Origin: Acrocarpospora pleiomorpha
GTDB taxonomy: Bacteria > Actinomycetota > Actinomycetes > Streptosporangiales > Streptosporangiaceae
Length of the DNA stretch: 64,000 nucleotides
NCBI RefSeq assembly: GCF_009687885.1
Contig: NZ_BLAF01000011.1
Location: 1 to 64,000 of the forward strand
Reading direction: 5' to 3'
Shown piece by piece: positions 63,731-64,000 of this stretch (the first letter of the stretch is position 1; the number at the start of each line of letters is the position of its first letter). The notes beneath the pieces are model-generated. The model searched no databases, was not told the DNA's origin, and saw only the letters and a list, made by a program, of their open reading frames with translations. A program made the position numbers and the translations under genes.

Positions 63731-64000
63731 TCAGGATGGGTATCCGGCGACAGAGGGAAAGCTCATTCCGAGTCCTCCCGCGATGTGGCTCTCCAGGAGC
63801 GGCAGTAGCTGGCTGAGATCCCGGCGTTCCACGGCGCGCTGGTATTCGGCGAGGAGTTCCTCGTGCCGTTCGACGAGCCCTTCACGGCCTCGTTCGAGAG
63901 CGCCGTTGGAATGCAAAGCGAGTTCGATCTGGTCGCAGATCTGGGCGTAGTTGGCGACAAGTCGCCCGTTGCCCGAGGCTGCCACGAGCGCCTCATGAAA
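63731..64000 (-). CDS. GntR-family regulator, C-terminal FCD domain (5' end outside window)
   Basis: About 89 residues to the stop at 63731, open to the right edge. FHEALVAASGNGRLVANYAQICDQIELAL is the FCD-domain hallmark (FHxAL..AsgN..l), then a helix with HEELLAEYQRAVERRDLSQLLPLLESHI containing the FCD His residues that bind metal or carboxylate ligands. The N-terminal GntR winged helix should lie beyond the window. Target unknown. Confidence 0.8.
   Translation of the reverse strand, partial: FHEALVAASGNGRLVANYAQICDQIELALHSNGALERGREGLVERHEELLAEYQRAVERRDLSQLLPLLESHIAGGLGMSFPSVAGYPS

Overview
The window reads as a chromosome segment of a high-GC filamentous actinobacterium. Coding sequence is strongly GC-biased, GTG starts and ATGA/GTGA stop-start overlaps are common, and it carries a two-domain geosmin synthase, a streptogrisin-type secreted protease with a ricin-B domain, an MmyB-type regulator group, a DUF6461 protein and a TIGR03086 (mycothiol-linked) protein. 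The Streptosporangiales (Nonomuraea/Streptosporangium-like) are a reasonable guess, but no rRNA or complete tRNA is present to confirm this.

Left part (1-24.2 kb), host chromosome: the end of a LuxR regulator; a GH35 beta-galactosidase divergent from a ROK regulator; a secreted protease with a LacI-type palindrome at its promoter; a phytase/esterase-like exported protein; a rifampicin monooxygenase (rox) with a rifamycin-associated element (RAE) upstream, followed by a degenerate uridine-kinase-like gene; a 973-residue TPR-CHAT caspase-like protein; a LysR / class A beta-lactamase-like pair beside a bifunctional penicillin-binding protein; a cluster of three MmyB-like regulators (one without its DNA-binding domain) around an orphan sensor kinase; an exported protein; and a membrane-anchored UbiB/ABC1 kinase. 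A response-regulator gene broken by two frameshifts closes this part.

Middle part (24.86-37.32 kb), accessory island: repeated copies of the 3' part of a tRNA-Arg(CCT) gene divide it into three segments, which suggests successive integrations at one attachment site. Segment I holds a small two-TM protein, a 1086-residue STAND NTPase with 16 helical repeats that shares a Gly/Asn motif with the small protein, a decayed tyrosine integrase and an IS481-family element. Segment II holds one 382-residue protein with a HEPN-like R-x4-H motif. Segment III holds one low-GC 1019-residue protein with a PD-(D/E)xK-like N-terminus, plus a DUF397 fragment. This is the best place to look for undescribed (probably defence) systems.

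Right part (37.4-64 kb), host chromosome: recQ; a complete L-rhamnose regulon (ABC transporter, mutarotase, isomerase, bifunctional aldolase/dehydrogenase on the minus strand; LacI regulator and rhamnulokinase divergent); a myo-inositol catabolic operon (iolG, iolE, iolC, an aldolase-like gene, iolB, iolD); an IS5-family insertion; DUF6461 and HAD proteins; geosmin synthase; TIGR03086; and the end of a GntR/FCD regulator.

A recurring local oddity is tandem reiteration of gene ends. The 5' end of iolE is reiterated upstream of the gene as ATGA-coupled mini-ORFs, the 3' end of iolD is copied three times toward rhaB, and the N-terminus of one rhamnose permease is a fourfold start-region repeat.
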